Positions 34,782-46,730 of a stretch of DNA of 64,000 bases are shown here, one piece after another. The position numbers and the translations under genes were made by a program. The notes under the pieces are model-generated. The model saw only the letters and a program-made list of their open reading frames with translations, did not search any database and was not told the origin of the DNA. The stretch is from Luidia sarsii (taxonomy: Eukaryota > Echinodermata > Asteroidea > Paxillosida > Luidiidae), in the NCBI GenBank assembly GCA_949987565.1, contig OX465102.1, positions 28,021,768 through 28,085,767 on the forward strand. The letters run 5' to 3'. The first letter of the stretch is position 1, and the number at the start of each line of letters is the position of its first letter.

Positions 34782-35172
34782 AGGCTGCCGCACACGAGAG
34801 CTATCTGCTGAGCAAAAATTCTCTCGAGGTCGTTAGCTCAGCACGTAGCTCACCGTGTGCGCTGAACTTTTGGTGAGATTTCTGCCTCAAGAGTCAGTGA
34901 GACCATGGAGACCAATATCTATCCTGTTTGATTTTGGCAACCACGTGAATAGGGCGTGCGCTTTCATTGGCAAGTTGCTATGTTTTTTTGCTCAGCACGT
35001 AGCTCAAGTCGCCGCACACGATGAGTTTTCATCCACGAGAGGCGAAAAAATCAATCACGGCCTCTTGAGGCAGAAATCTCACTAAAAGTTCAGCGCTCAC
35101 GAGAGCTACGTGCTGAGCTAACGACCTCGAGAGAATTTTTGCTCAGCAGATAGCTCTCGTGTGCAGTGGCCT
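34782..35172. mobile_element. Long-arm foldback element (family F)
   Basis: The left arm from 34782 (GCACACGAGAGCTATCTGCT, GAGCAAAAATTCTCTCGAGG, TCGTTAGCTCAGCACGTAGC) is repeated inverted at the right (GCTACGTGCTGAGCTAACGA, CCTCGAGAGAATTTTTGCTC, AGCAGATAGCTCTCGTGTGC) with essentially no mismatch over about 65 bases. A second inverted pair lies inside (GTGAGATTTCTGCCTCAAGA / TCTTGAGGCAGAAATCTCAC type). Arms this well kept suggest recent movement. Confidence 0.9.
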
Positions 35173-35529
35173 TCAATGTGAGTTCTGCGTCAGAAATCTG
35201 TCATCATGCACAAGGAGATTATGCCTTATGGCCAAAGGAAATGATTTACAACAGTTGTAGACCTTCGTCCCTGTCCACTCCAATAGGAATTAAGACGACT
35301 AAAATTAATGAGAACTTGATGATTGTTTCTTTCTTTGTTCCTTCACTTTTAAAGATCTCTTATAGCACGGATATATCATCACACAGAGAAAGTGGCTATC
35401 CAGGTCAACTGAGAGAAAGAAAGACATAAAAAGCCCTCTTAAAAAAAATACAGATTTCTATCAATAGATTTATAACCTCTCAGTGCCAAAGATGTTTCAG
35501 TTCTATTTTCGATCTAAAAAAACAATCCC

Positions 35530-36215
35530 AGGGCTGGATAGCTCAGATGGTTAGTGCTGCTGCGCGAAGCCAGAAATCACAGGGTTCAAGTTCCAATCCA
35601 GACAAAGATTTCTTTGGCATTTTTTTTTTATTTAGTCAAAAAGTTCACAGTCAGTTTTTCCTTTATTTGTTTGACTTGAATTTAAAAAGCTGTACCTACA
35701 TATAGTTTGTGTGATCCCCGAGCTGTTGTAGCCAGGTTTACAACCATTGGTTGTTTGCATCTGAATGGAAGTGGGGGGGGGGGGTCCCTGGAGACATACA
35801 GCAGTTAATGGTGGTTGAATGCTTCTGACTAGTGCCCCCACCCCAGCAAAGACTAGTTGGCTACCTGTATTTGGTAAGGCCACCATCTAATGACTGGATG
35901 GCTTAGATGGTGACAGCGCTGGTACACAAAACCAGAGGTCTCAGCCAAAATGTTCACAATCAGTTTTTTCCTTTTTTTTGTTTGAAATAATTATACAATC
36001 AAACAAATCAATGACAAACTGACTGGGAACTTTTGAAACAATTGAAATAATGGCAGAGAAAACTTGGACTGGACCAGAACTTAAACCTGAGACCTCTGGT
36101 TTGGCATACCAGTTTCCATATGAGGTATCCATCCCTTAGATGGTTCAAAACTTCAAATCCTGGTTCAGTCAAAATTTTCTTTACTATTTCTTTTTTTAAA
36201 TAGACTGGGTAAAAT
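35530..36215. mobile_element. tRNA-derived SINE units, tandem head-body arrangement
   Basis: At 35532 a tRNA-like head shows box A (TAGCTCAGATGG) and box B (GGGTTCAAGTTCC), followed by AAGATTTCTTTGGC. A body segment starting with TCACAGTCAGTTTTTCC comes next and ends in AAGGCCACCATCTAATGAC. A second, decayed head follows at 35889 (CTGGATGGCTTAGATGG), then another body start. A reverse head lies at 36060-36135 with its tail at 36155-36180. Other fragments are at 49671-49985, 54363-54460 and 54850-55085. Confidence 0.75.
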
Positions 36216-37685
36216 CTACCATATCTACAAAATCTAAAATCTACCATATAATACAAGTAACAAGTAACTGTTTTAAATGATATTTTGGTGCCCTTATTGT
36301 GAACTTTCAGTACCATTTTTGTGAAGTGAAGTTTCCAAGTGCAGCTTTCCCAAAGGGCAATTTGGACAAACCATTTGTCTTTAATTGAGCATCAATCTAC
36401 GTGTCTTTAATGGCGCAGCCGCACAGGGGCTTTTTTTTAAGCCTTTATTACCTGCATGTGTGGGTGTAAATATACATTATACAATACTGTGCATGTGCAT
36501 GTGTCAGATCTCAGGATTACCACTGACAAAGTACAGACACCATGTAGAATTATATACATGTACTTTTGAAAATAGGCCTATGGCTCTAAAAAGAGCAGGT
36601 ATACATGTGTAACTCATTTTCAGAGCAACACTCCTTCCCAGAAAGTGATGACTTACGTGCACATGGCGTCACCATAAACTTTACACACTGTTCTCCCGCC
36701 ATGGAAACATTCCATGTAGACCCTATTATACAATTGTCATTATCCACAATCTACAGTATCTCAAATTATGATGGGTATAGGAAAACTGTAAAAACAGACC
36801 TTTCTTTATGATCCATAAAAGAAAGACCATTACTTGTAGCCTGGGCTAGTCCCTGCACATTTATCCATGCAATACAAGAAGTATTTCTCCAAAGACCTCT
36901 GTCAAGCACTTATTAGTTAAAAATAAACCCTTACTTTCTGAACATAAAAAAACAAAGACATCTTCCGTTGTATTTTGAGTGGATTTTTTTTTCTTATTAC
37001 GTGAGAGGTTGGGGCTTTTGTTTATTTTAATGGTATTTTCAAAATAAGTAATGTTTAAAGCAATATCACTCGTTATCTGATAGAAGATTGCAGAGTGGTA
37101 TCTTTGAGTGGAGTCCTGACCTCAGGGTCATAACTAGCATCACTGCTTTATCAAGGACGAGACTGAGGACAAGGCCGGGCTAGGTAATAAACAAATACCG
37201 GTAGATATTAAACATGGCTACTGCCTGGTGGTGCTGTGGTCACCGTGTGCTTGTCTGTGGGATTGCAGGTCACAAAATCGAGCTCCCATACAACGCAGTA
37301 CAAAACCCTCACATTCTAGGCGAAAAAATCCATACCAAATACCTTCTCAGGCCTTGTAACCACACTCCAAATTGTAGTTCGGACCTTCGTCTCTATGATT
37401 CTTTTCAAATGTGTTCTTAGCCAATTGGATTACCCCCAGAAAAAAAGCACCCGCAAAATGTGTAGTTGTCAAAGTCGAATTTCTGCAAGGAATAGGCATC
37501 CTTCCACTTCTACATCCAAATAGGGCTGCATTGAAAGCCCAATACATTCCAATTTACACACAGAATTGAACATTGAACCCTCAGGATGTCTTAAAATTCA
37601 CTTATTCCACAGTTTATCAGTTAATTACACCCCAAAGTCCCCTCATTAAAACAAAAGTTGTGGGTCCACACTTTATGATAATCAG
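36216..37685. other. No gene recognised
   Basis: AT-rich. Short frames at 36385-36811 and 37214-37420 lack domains and splice context. Confidence 0.45.
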
Positions 37686-37909
37686 CTCGGCGGAGCCATC
37701 TTGGATTGATTCTAATAGTAATGTGCTGCAACCGTACACCTACGATGCCTTCGTCTGGCCCGAGACAGATTACGGGTCAGGCTTGTCGGGGGATGGGGAG
37801 GCAGAGGGGGGGCTGACTACCGATCCTAAGATGGTCTTCCAGAATGCTCGGACTTGGAGAAAACCAGATGTGCTGCCACAACATACTTACAAGGGACAGC
37901 CTTGGATGA
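37686..37909 (+). CDS. Candidate internal exon, unknown protein
   Basis: A GC-raised open segment follows an acceptor-like TAATCAG and ends in TGGATGA with a GTAAGA donor (phase 1). Its peptide is complex and exon-like, including YDAFVWPETDYG, DPKMVFQNARTW and HTYKGQPWM, unlike the low-complexity frames around it. I recognise no family. An alternative acceptor is TAATAG ending at 37718. No partner exon could be supported nearby. It may be one exon of a gene whose other exons I missed, or a chance frame. Confidence 0.35.
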
Positions 37910-38064
37910 GTAAGATACATGTACAGTAGATGGGGGTGGTGGAGGATAACCCCAACATGCCTGTGGTGACATATGAATGTGATCCTTATCAGTGGATCTG
38001 TCCATAGATATGAAAGGAGACAGACAAACAAGCAGAATGTCTGGCCTACACAGGCTGAACTATT

Positions 38065-38310
38065 GGGCCATTGCCACTACACCAAATTAACGCGATTATT
38101 TGGATCACGATTTGAATCGCGATTCAAACTCCACTTTTTTTTCGTGTGTGGACACAACAATATACGCGAATATTAGTGGGATTTGAATCGCGATTCGGAC
38201 TCCATTAAGAGTGAGGCTTTTTCAAATAATCGCGTTTATTTGCGCCTCGGTTTGTGTGAGAATGCTCCACTGAATCGCACCAGGTTTTTGAATCACGAAT
38301 CAAATCAACA
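38065..38310 (+). mobile_element. Foldback family A, left half
   Basis: GGGCCATTGCCACTACACC, then GGATCACGATTTGAATCGC, ATTAGTGGGATTTGAATCGC and GCTCCACTGAATCGCACC. It breaks off into repeated CAATCAACAATC sequence. Confidence 0.75.
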
Positions 38311-39123
38311 ATCAACAATCAACAATAACAATCATCAATTGTTATACTTGAGTTTTCCTAAAATTTCCACTATCACTAGGTTAAATTTGTGAAACTGAAA
38401 AAAAAAAAAGGGCATTTTTTAGAACATTTTTCTTGAAAGAAAATAACGTTCAATTTAAAAATGAGTGTATCTGCGGTGTAATTGGATCTTAAACGTCCTC
38501 CATCATGATTCAGCCCACCGCGGCATTGCCAGGCAAATTGCTGAACAGCTATTCACCCCCCCCCAAAAAAAAAGGGGGGGGCACAGCCTACACACATTAC
38601 ATCGGGTTGGAGGGGCTGCAACAACGATAGTCGCAATAAACAGGAGTTTTATCATTCTGTTCCAGATGCATAATGCAGATGCATTCATTATTCTATTTCC
38701 TCCATTCATTGTCTGTCTTCCATTGTCACTATCACTCCCACCCTCTCCAAAAACCGATATTTTTATTAATTTTTTATTTTTTATTTTTTTTAGCAGTGCA
38801 GGCCAGGACGATAATGAACTTCACTTTGCCTGCCGTGGGCACTGCATGGGCTGGGACTGGCTAAGGTACATGTTTGCTCAATCCCAAAGCCAGCACACAA
38901 TAATAAATGCAAGCCCAGGGGTGGCACCACGAGTTGAGGCGTGCAGGGTGGCGCTGAGTAAATAAGTCAATTTACGGGGAACAAGGGAAAGAGACAGACA
39001 GAGAGAATGAAAATCATAGAAGACTCACAAGACTGCACAGCTGACATTAAGGAAATCTCACGTACTACCGGTATACAATGTGTGTGCACATGAACACATT
39101 GCACGCTCATGTTGCAATGTATT
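38311..39123. other. No supported gene
   Basis: A C9/A10/G8 homopolymer sequence lies at 38558-38582. The segment 38793-38864 sits between a T-rich AG and a GTACAT and looked exon-like, but the frame that fits phase ends in a stop at its donor. Confidence 0.4.
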
Positions 39124-39312
39124 ACGGTGGAACGTCGCTAAAAAAACTCGCTATAGCGAACACCCCGGGATCCATGAAAATTGGCCGGTATACAGCGGTC
39201 ATTCGTTATAATTAGCAGTTGCTACCGCATATCCACGGACGTATACGTCGAGAGCCAAAGGGAAAGTTCATTATAACCAAATGTTCGGCATATCGGCATT
39301 CATTCCACTGTA
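39124..39312. mobile_element. Pogo/Tigger-like miniature element
   Basis: Ends are GGTGGAACGTCGCTA at the left and CATTCATTCCACTG at the right. The interior CGCTATAGCGAACACC and GTTCATTATAACCAAATG pattern resembles miniature pogo-type elements. No transposase. Confidence 0.45.
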
Positions 39313-39684
39313 TATATCCGAATATGAACACAACGACAAATGTTTCGGAAACTCATTAATTTTTAAACTAAATTTAAAAAGTGAGAAAATTAACATGGCT
39401 CTGTTACGCATACTTTAAATTTGTTGGAGCATTTACATTGCTTAAATGATTTCATTTTCAATCCACAAATAAAGGAGAAACTGACTTTGGACCTTTGGAA
39501 CAATATTTATTTTGAAGAATGGCAAAGATTATTTGATTGTACATGTACATTACAATCCATTAAACCAGAGGTTTTCTGTTCAAGTCCCGGTCCAGTCAAA
39601 CCATTTTTAGAAATGGTTAATTAATTACATGTACCGCACAAACGTTTTATCTGCACCGTAAAAGAGTGGGGAAAAACGCAATCT

Positions 39685-39963
39685 GCAATAGACCACATTA
39701 TTGTTACATATAATGTATGTAGACAATATAGCTTTTGTCTGGCACAACTACAGTACCGGTACTTGCCGGAAAAAATTTTGTTTCAAAAATCATGATTTTG
39801 TGACGCATATGTGTCAACCGGACGACAGACAGTACGCAACTGTGTACAAATCATGCACTTGACTTCACCATTCCTACATTGTGTATACCGGTACGCGCCA
39901 TACATTCGCGCCACAAAATCATGATTTTTGTCTACGTACATAACAATAGGTGGTCTATTGTGA
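39685..39963. mobile_element. Palindromic foldback element
   Basis: The left end AATAGACCACATTATTGTTA and right end AACAATAGGTGGTCTATT are inverted. Inside, AAAATCATGATTTTGTG and CACAAAATCATGATTTT are inverted around 39790 and 39915. Confidence 0.7.
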
Positions 39964-40314
39964 AACTCACAGATTTTTTCCACCCTTTTTACGGTATACA
40001 TGTACAGGTATTAAATCAAAATCTTTCCTTGGAAATAATTGGTGAGTTGAACAAAAGACAGTACAAGTAACGGACACAAAAAAGGCAAAATAGATCAATT
40101 GTTTAAGTCTACACGTACACATGTACATGACGTATCAATGGAACTCACAGAACTTATAAACAAGGATACATGTACATATGTACACTATCATACAAGGCAG
40201 CACTGTATTATTTTACCAGCACCGGCATTCTTCTTGCCCTTTCATTAATAAATCTGTAATTGGCCGATTTCCATTACGTCATGCCGGCCTTCTTGCTCTA
40301 GGAAAAGGTTTGCG

Positions 40315-40520
40315 GAGACACCATGTAAATTCTCTTTTGTAAGCGTGGTTCTGAAAAGAACCGGAGGAACTCGATGTTTCGAACACTATACTCTGCTCGT
40401 CTTCAGGAGAAAGACGTCTTCACGAGCAGAGTATACTGTTCAAAACGTCGAGTTCCTCCGGTTCTTTTCAGAACCACACTTACAAAAGAGAATTTACATG
40501 GTGTCTCCGCAAACCTATTT
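40315..40520. mobile_element. Inverted pair with a hammerhead-like core (second family)
   Basis: Arms: GCGTGGTTCTGAAAAGAACC, GGAGGAACTCGATGTTTCGA at the left; TCAAAACGTCGAGTTCCTCC, GGTTCTTTTCAGAACCACAC at the right. On the minus strand the left arm reads CTGAAGA (40406-40400), C, GAGCA, loop, TGTTC, GAAACATC (40380-40373). The forward arm is decayed (CTTCACGA). Related copies: 55758-55895 and 61694-61880. Confidence 0.75.
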
Positions 40521-41440
40521 ATCCTGATATTCTCACCATGCAAACCTTCAAATCTCATTCTTCTTGCTCTAGTTTCATGGAGCTATAATAAGGAAGGAGT
40601 TCGAACGACCAGTGGATCAAAGGGACAAACTCCCACACCGCTACAGTAAAACAATAGACTGGTAGCTGATGAGAACAAACGGCAGACGGGCCTCATTGGC
40701 ATTATTTGGTCGCCTAACAAACTGACCCCCGCATGGAATGCTGGGTATTTATGTGCAGTTCAAATGGAACAAAAATTGTCAAAACGCTATTTTTTCTTCG
40801 CCTAAACCAAAAATTGACGTTACCGGACGGTACTATTTCTTGTACGAACATTAATTTGTCCATCAAACACCTGACAAACATTACATTTTTGCTCTTAGGA
40901 ACTTTCTGAAAGCTTTCAAATTAATGTATACTTCCTTTGTTTGTTAATTAAGAGAGTTGCCATGGAAATAATTAATAAATGAACAAATGAGTCATCAATT
41001 GATATTTTAAGAAAGGGTTCCATTCACAGACAACAAATTAACACCTTCAACTTGCAATCCCCTTGGGACACACACATCTGTAGGATTGGTTGATTGATTC
41101 ACGATTGATTTTTATTCGGTAGGCCTATTATTACTAGTATTACCTCGCCATGAACAAAATACTGAACCAAAGGTAAAATTTAAATATAAAAAGTACTACA
41201 AAACATGAATTACACTATATACACTAAAATTAGGTAACACCAGGGATAGCCCATAAAAGTTCTGCAACTTATTTCCAATGGGGTCCCTTTAAAGTATAGT
41301 ACAGACTACAGAACACACAAGTACTTTCTATGATGAGATAGATGATGTAGGTCTACAGACAGATGTGTACTGCATGTACATACTAAAACTAAAAGCATGT
41401 ATAAATCTATGTATTATCTAAAGTTGTAAAGACAGGTGTA
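40521..41440. other. No gene recognised
   Basis: AT-rich unique sequence. Confidence 0.5.
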
Positions 41441-41700
41441 CTGTAAATGTAAAATATGTACATGGACTATTGGACAGTACATACAGCATGTAAATGTACG
41501 AATACATGTACATGTACAGTACACCTGTGCATGAACATGTAATCGTACTACGGTGTACAGGTATATGTTCTGTAGTGTATACGTGTTCAGCTGGTCAGGC
41601 GTACGTACGTGTACAAGTGTGGCTGCACATGTACACACACAATGTACACTGTACATTACATGTACAGGGTGTACATGTACATGTACACTTTGTGCACAAC
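41441..41700. repeat. TGTACATGTACA palindrome cluster (last dense one)
   Basis: TACATGTACATGTACAGTAC and GTACATGTACATGTACAC runs. Beyond this point such clusters become rare; only single words occur near 42690, 46430, 46600 and 47405. Confidence 0.8.
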
Positions 41701-42049
41701 ACGGCCGATCCCACTATGTGAAGCCACGGCCCTGCCCACAGCATGCACAGTCACACAGACCGTGAAAGGGTCCCGATCAACGGTCACACTCCAAACCCCG
41801 TGATCGTTGAGAAAGAAAGAGATCGGGCAGGCCAGGGAACTTTACCCGACTACAGCTACCAAAGTTCTTTCGAGTATGACTTATGAGATGAGTGTCCTGA
41901 TAAGAGGTGGGATTTCGGGTTGCCCGATGATCGGTCAAACCGTCAAACCCCCAAACTGAACAGGTGCATTCAGGGACCAGGGACTAAGGGCAGTGGGACT
42001 GTGTAGGTACTACTAATACTATTATTACTAACGTACGGCAGGGGAGGAG

Positions 42050-42530
42050 TTTACCTTGAAACGATCGGTGCCTTCACGCCGAGCAGGGACACGCACTAGC
42101 ACCACTCCGCCGTACACACGAGCCTCAGGAGCACGCCGACGGCCGCAAAGGTGCATTCTTATCCTCTCCTTCCGTCCCACCAGTCCCCCAAGCCTGGCGG
42201 CTATAAATGCTGGCCAGCTCGGGTATAACTCGGGGATCGGGGTGGATGGACGACGGGGGGAGAAACACACACGGAGAGCTAGGGGAGGGGATGAGGTCCT
42301 ACGATCTCTGGAAGTTCGGACCCGATTCCTGTCCCGGGCTGCTGTATGCCGGCGCCAGAAGGCGAGGTTTTCCCCAGTCGGTTTTGGTCGTCTGTCAGTC
42401 CGGTCCGAGGCACCCGTCGTTGTCGTGTGCGGCACGGTGCGATCGCACGTTGCCCGGCCCCAACCAAAAACTGATGGGCCGTGCTATCCGCTCGATTCTA
42501 CATCATAGAGGGCGCTGCGCCGACCTCAAA
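42050..42530. promoter_or_regulatory. CpG-rich block with a TATA-like box, unassigned
   Basis: About 480 bases with many CpG and high GC in an AT-rich neighbourhood, holding GGCTATAAATGC (TATAAA at 42202-42207). Frames of 110-150 codons are open on both strands, as expected from GC content, and show no domain. It could be a promoter, a first exon or a GC-rich repeat. No adjacent gene was identified. Confidence 0.35.
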
Positions 42531-43479
42531 AACGCCTAATTGGGCTCCCCGGCCCTCGCATGCGCGGCCAGGCGAGCTCCCGCGCCCGTTTGGGCTATAA
42601 GCAGGTAACATTATTTGCCCCCCAAAAAATGATAATCGCCGTTGTCATTATCACAAGTACAGCGCCCATCGCCCTGGCCCAAATATGTATACATGTACAT
42701 GTACTTGAAAAGTGATGTTAACAGCTCTTTTCTGAGCCATACCCCATCCAGAACACCTTCAAATCTTAGGCATATCTAGCGCATAGCTCCTACTATATTA
42801 AAGAGGAAATTGTGATAGAAATAAACACCTCAATCTGCGAAAAGCTACTGCTATAATAGGGGTGACACAGTATACGGTCCTTGTTCAATCGTTTTAATTT
42901 CCAACATCATCATGGATGATCCATTTCAGTGGATAGGATTTTACATTTCAATCGTCTTATGGCAGATATTCTCAAAACGATAATTCACAGGCGAGCAGAT
43001 TTCAGTGGCTGAAAACAAGCCAAGATGTCAGTTCCTTACTTTACTGAAGTGAAGCCATTATAATGTTATTATACAGACGCTCTGCATCTGAACACGTGAA
43101 GTTCATCTGAAACTGTCATGGATAAAATTCAAACTTCAGAATCCGAGAAGAGAATGAAATAATGAGTCATCGGGTTGCCGAGGTGACTCATTTGGAATTG
43201 AAGATCGCGGACTGGGCCGTATTTCCCATCATGTAGGCCCCTGCCCCCCCCCAAAAAAAAAAAATCTGAAGTCTACAATATACGGTAGATTGGTGCACGA
43301 CATTATGGATGTGTGATAATTATGCGTGCATGTTTCAGGTGTTCCGGGCGCTCAGGACAACGGACAACGGTCAGACTATAAACTCGTATAGTCAATCGTA
43401 GTCGTTGCAGGGGAAATCAGCACACTTTTACTTGGGGTACGCCGGTGCCTCTCCGTTTGGATTTTCCTGACATTCCTAA
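42531..43479. other. No gene recognised
   Basis: AT-rich apart from its left edge. A C9-A12 homopolymer switch lies at 43244-43264. Confidence 0.5.
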
Positions 43480-43955
43480 TTTAGAGGGCCTGATGTTTCG
43501 ATCCAAGCAGGACGTTTCTGAAAATAATGCCAACGAAGAGGTGCTTTTAAGAAACGTCCGGCAAGGATCAAACAGGATGCACTCTATAGTATACTCAGTT
43601 TCTGAGATTTCCGGCGAATCCGGATTTTTTTTGTCAGTAAGCATGTTTGCCACATTTTGTAATTGAATGGGGACAATTCTGTCAAAATTAATGTGGCATT
43701 GTATTATGACTATTTTATAGGGGCTATTGTAACCAAATTGGGTTTGTGTGGTTTTTTAGCATAATTATTTTGTGCATCTCTCTATGAAGTAAATACAAAA
43801 AACTGTTGCAAACTGCTCAATGCATGACTAGATGACCTGCAGTACGTAAATCTCAATACATCTCAAAAGTTAGAGGGCCAGACGTTTCGATCCTAGCAGG
43901 ACCTTTGCCTTTGAGAAAGTCCTGCTATACTGTGCTAGGATCGAAAGGAATAATG
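43480..43955. mobile_element. Two decayed hammerhead-like repeat pairs
   Basis: At 43486 GGGCCTGATGTTTCGATCC with a partner AAACGTCCGGCAAGGATC near 43552. At 43874 GGGCCAGACGTTTCGATCC, GACCTTTGCCTTTGAG, then CTAGGATCGAAAGG. Confidence 0.6.
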
Positions 43956-46074
43956 AGATAAAAATTAAATACCCATTATACATTACAATGTCCGCGTCTG
44001 TCTGGTCTGTCTGGTAAAAACGAGTAAGTTCAAGACGAGTAAGTTATTCAGTTCTCCGTTTTACAGAGGCAGACACTGAATTGAACAAAGGCAGAGCTTC
44101 TCGGCCAAAAATTAAATTGTTTTTCAAGTCGGTCCACTTCGTACTCCAACCCAAACTCGGTGAAGTGAAGTCAATGACAGTATGATATCTTTATAATAAA
44201 AATACTGTCTCCTTGTTTGTTTGCATGTATCCCATGATAATAATTTAATTATCTTCGCCATTTTTCACAGCTGAGAAAAACCGCAGGCCATTTTTAGAGC
44301 CAAATCATTAAAAAAAACCAGGACAATCATACGATGGCACGCTCTCGAAAACCCAGTGATATGTTGGTCTCATTTTTGTTAGACGGATTGTCATCGCCTC
44401 CATTAATTAGTCATGCGCAGGTAATTTCAGTATTTCTTTCTACTATAAATCAGTGTTCTTCATAGCGTGTGAAAAAGGCTCGGTTCTTTCACAGATTCAA
44501 AAAAAACAAACAATACAGCCGTGTCTATGATGCACCCCTCATTCTTAAAACTGAAATTTCACACCGACCGGTATTTTTGGTGGTTTTTTTTTATTGGGGG
44601 GAGAGGGGGGTAAGCAGTCACAATGATTACAGACCTTGAAACGATTCTGCCTGATTCTGAAACTATTTCGACGCAATCTGTAGTTCTGTACCTCGGCCAT
44701 GTTGGCCAAAGTATTATCAACCCCACCTGCCCCCTCATAAAAAAAAAACCACCCACGAGTACGTCGTGCTGTTGAGCCACCGGCTCTACTCGGCCCTTAT
44801 ATACAGACGAAGATAATGCGCAGGATACCACCACAATTCTCCGTGTATTGTTTTAAAGTTCGGCAAATCGGCAGCGATTTATCCGGATTGCCAAACAAAA
44901 AAACCACCAAGGTTGCAGCTCACTAATTTTATCGATCAACCGATGCGACTTTATTTTCACATTGACATCCTAGGTATACAATTCAATTAGCTAGGACTAT
45001 GTATAAACAAAAATATTCTTACAGACAGTATGTAATTAATAATTATGTGTAATTATTAGAAGATATCAACATGAGGGGTAAAAGGGGAAGCACGGCTTTT
45101 GTACCTTTCCCTGGGACAGGGCAAAACTACTACACAATACACACGGATAATTTAGAGTGACCCGGTACAATACAAAGACTAAACAAAGCAAAGATAACTA
45201 GACAAAACTACACAAACCATGCAAAAATTAAAGTGTTTCTTAAACGTATAATGTATTGATAATTGATACTTAAAACCTTTTTAGCAAATTGAGCCACATA
45301 AGTGCACTCTTTTAAACCACTATTGAGTTCGTTCAGTATAATTTTATAACACCACGTTGAGACTGTTCCTATTTTTTCCTCACACACAGGTCAACTTTCA
45401 ATGAGCTGCGTGTTTCATACCGAATGAACAGAAGAAGTTGTAAAAATAAAATCATAAAGTGTGGACCCACTCTAATTGATTGATATAATTATAATGGAAT
45501 AAGTAGAGCTTATAAGACAACCTGGGTGTTCACTCTGTAATTTCGTGTGCTATTTTGATAAAAATAATATCTGTCTTTAAATGTGGCCCTATTTGACTGT
45601 AGAAGTGGAGGGGTCCTTCCCAAAACCCTTGTAGAAAAAAAAAGTATGGTCGGTTATACATTTCGGGGGTGTTTTTATCTGTTTTTATCTTTAGCAAAAT
45701 ATCAGAAAAGGACACCAAAATTGAAAAGGAAATGAGAGATCCAATCTACAATTTGGAGTATAGCTAAAAGACCTGAGAAACTTTTGGGTGTGGAATACTT
45801 GACTTTGAAAGTGAGTGTTTTTGTACCTATAGTTCTATGGGAGCTCGATTTAGTGTTCTGCAATCTATCATTATTTTTTTATACGGGCCATTCACAACAG
45901 TGAGTCTTTGCAGCATGTTGGCCAAGTTGGTCCAGTCACAATCATGCACAATGCGGGGAAACTGTCGACGGCTGTCCAGACGTGTGGCTTGGATAGACAG
46001 ATTCCACGCATTGCATGTGATTGGCCCGTATTGCATTGCTTTTTTCCTTCTAATTCTACGATATCGCATAAAGA
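43956..46074. other. No gene recognised
   Basis: AT-rich with short frames only. A G-rich run at 44597-44611 and poly-A runs near 44740 and 45635. Confidence 0.45.
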
Positions 46075-46185
46075 AAACAATTATTGAGAGACCGCGACGT
46101 TTCGAACCGAGCATGACCTTTCACAACAGTATGATCGGTCCTGCACGATTCGAAATTTCAGGCCCTATAACTTTGTTTTTAGATA
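46075..46185. mobile_element. Decayed hammerhead-like pair
   Basis: GACGTTTCGAACCGAGCATG and GACCTTTCACAACAG, then GGTCCTGCACGATTCGAAAT and CAGGCCCTATAAC. The arms pair partly. Confidence 0.5.
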
Positions 46186-46272
46186 CGTAACATTTTTGTA
46201 AGTATCATTGACGTCATATCGTGCACGATCGCATCCAATGCATCCTTTTTCTTTTTACTGAACAACCAATAA

Positions 46273-46315
46273 ATTATAACCGCAGCCAATCATTATTATT
46301 GGCTGCGGTTATAAT
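46273..46315. repeat. Perfect 18-base-arm hairpin
   Basis: ATTATAACCGCAGCCAAT, a seven-base loop (CATTATT), then ATTGGCTGCGGTTATAAT. No mismatch. The arms include a CCAAT-type word on each side. Confidence 0.9.
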
Positions 46316-46730
46316 AATCCGGACACGGTCATAAACACGCTAGTTATTTTTGTCGCAGCCGCATGAGGTCGCTCTTCACCCATAGTTTGCGGCGTACCAT
46401 GTCTATGGGTTTATACGTGTATAGTACAGTACATGTACCATAAAGTACAGCGTGTACCATTACCATTGCGTACTGCATTCATGCACAGTATAGTACGACT
46501 GGTGCGGTGAGAGAAAAAACAAGCCTACCTGTTGAAATGATTATCGATGCAGTAGATCAGCTCACGTGTAGCAATTAGTATGTTACTAGAACTACAGTAG
46601 TACATGTACATGTACTATAGTAGCACTGGGGAGATATCTTTTCCTTTTATAATTAGGGCATATGTGTATAGTAACTAATAATCATTGGCAACCCTCGGCC
46701 ATAAGTCTGTTTTTTTTTTACAAGATTTAT

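Noticed and set aside
35532..35605. A functional tRNA gene
   Set aside because: Box A and box B are present but acceptor and anticodon stems do not pair, and the unit is repeated with a SINE body.
38793..38864. Segment between a T-rich AG and GTACAT that looked like an exon after 37909
   Set aside because: The frame that fits the phase of 37909 meets a TAA at the donor, and the other frame gives no recognisable peptide.
42028..42508. Open frames of 110-150 codons on both strands
   Set aside because: High GC explains them; no domain on either strand.
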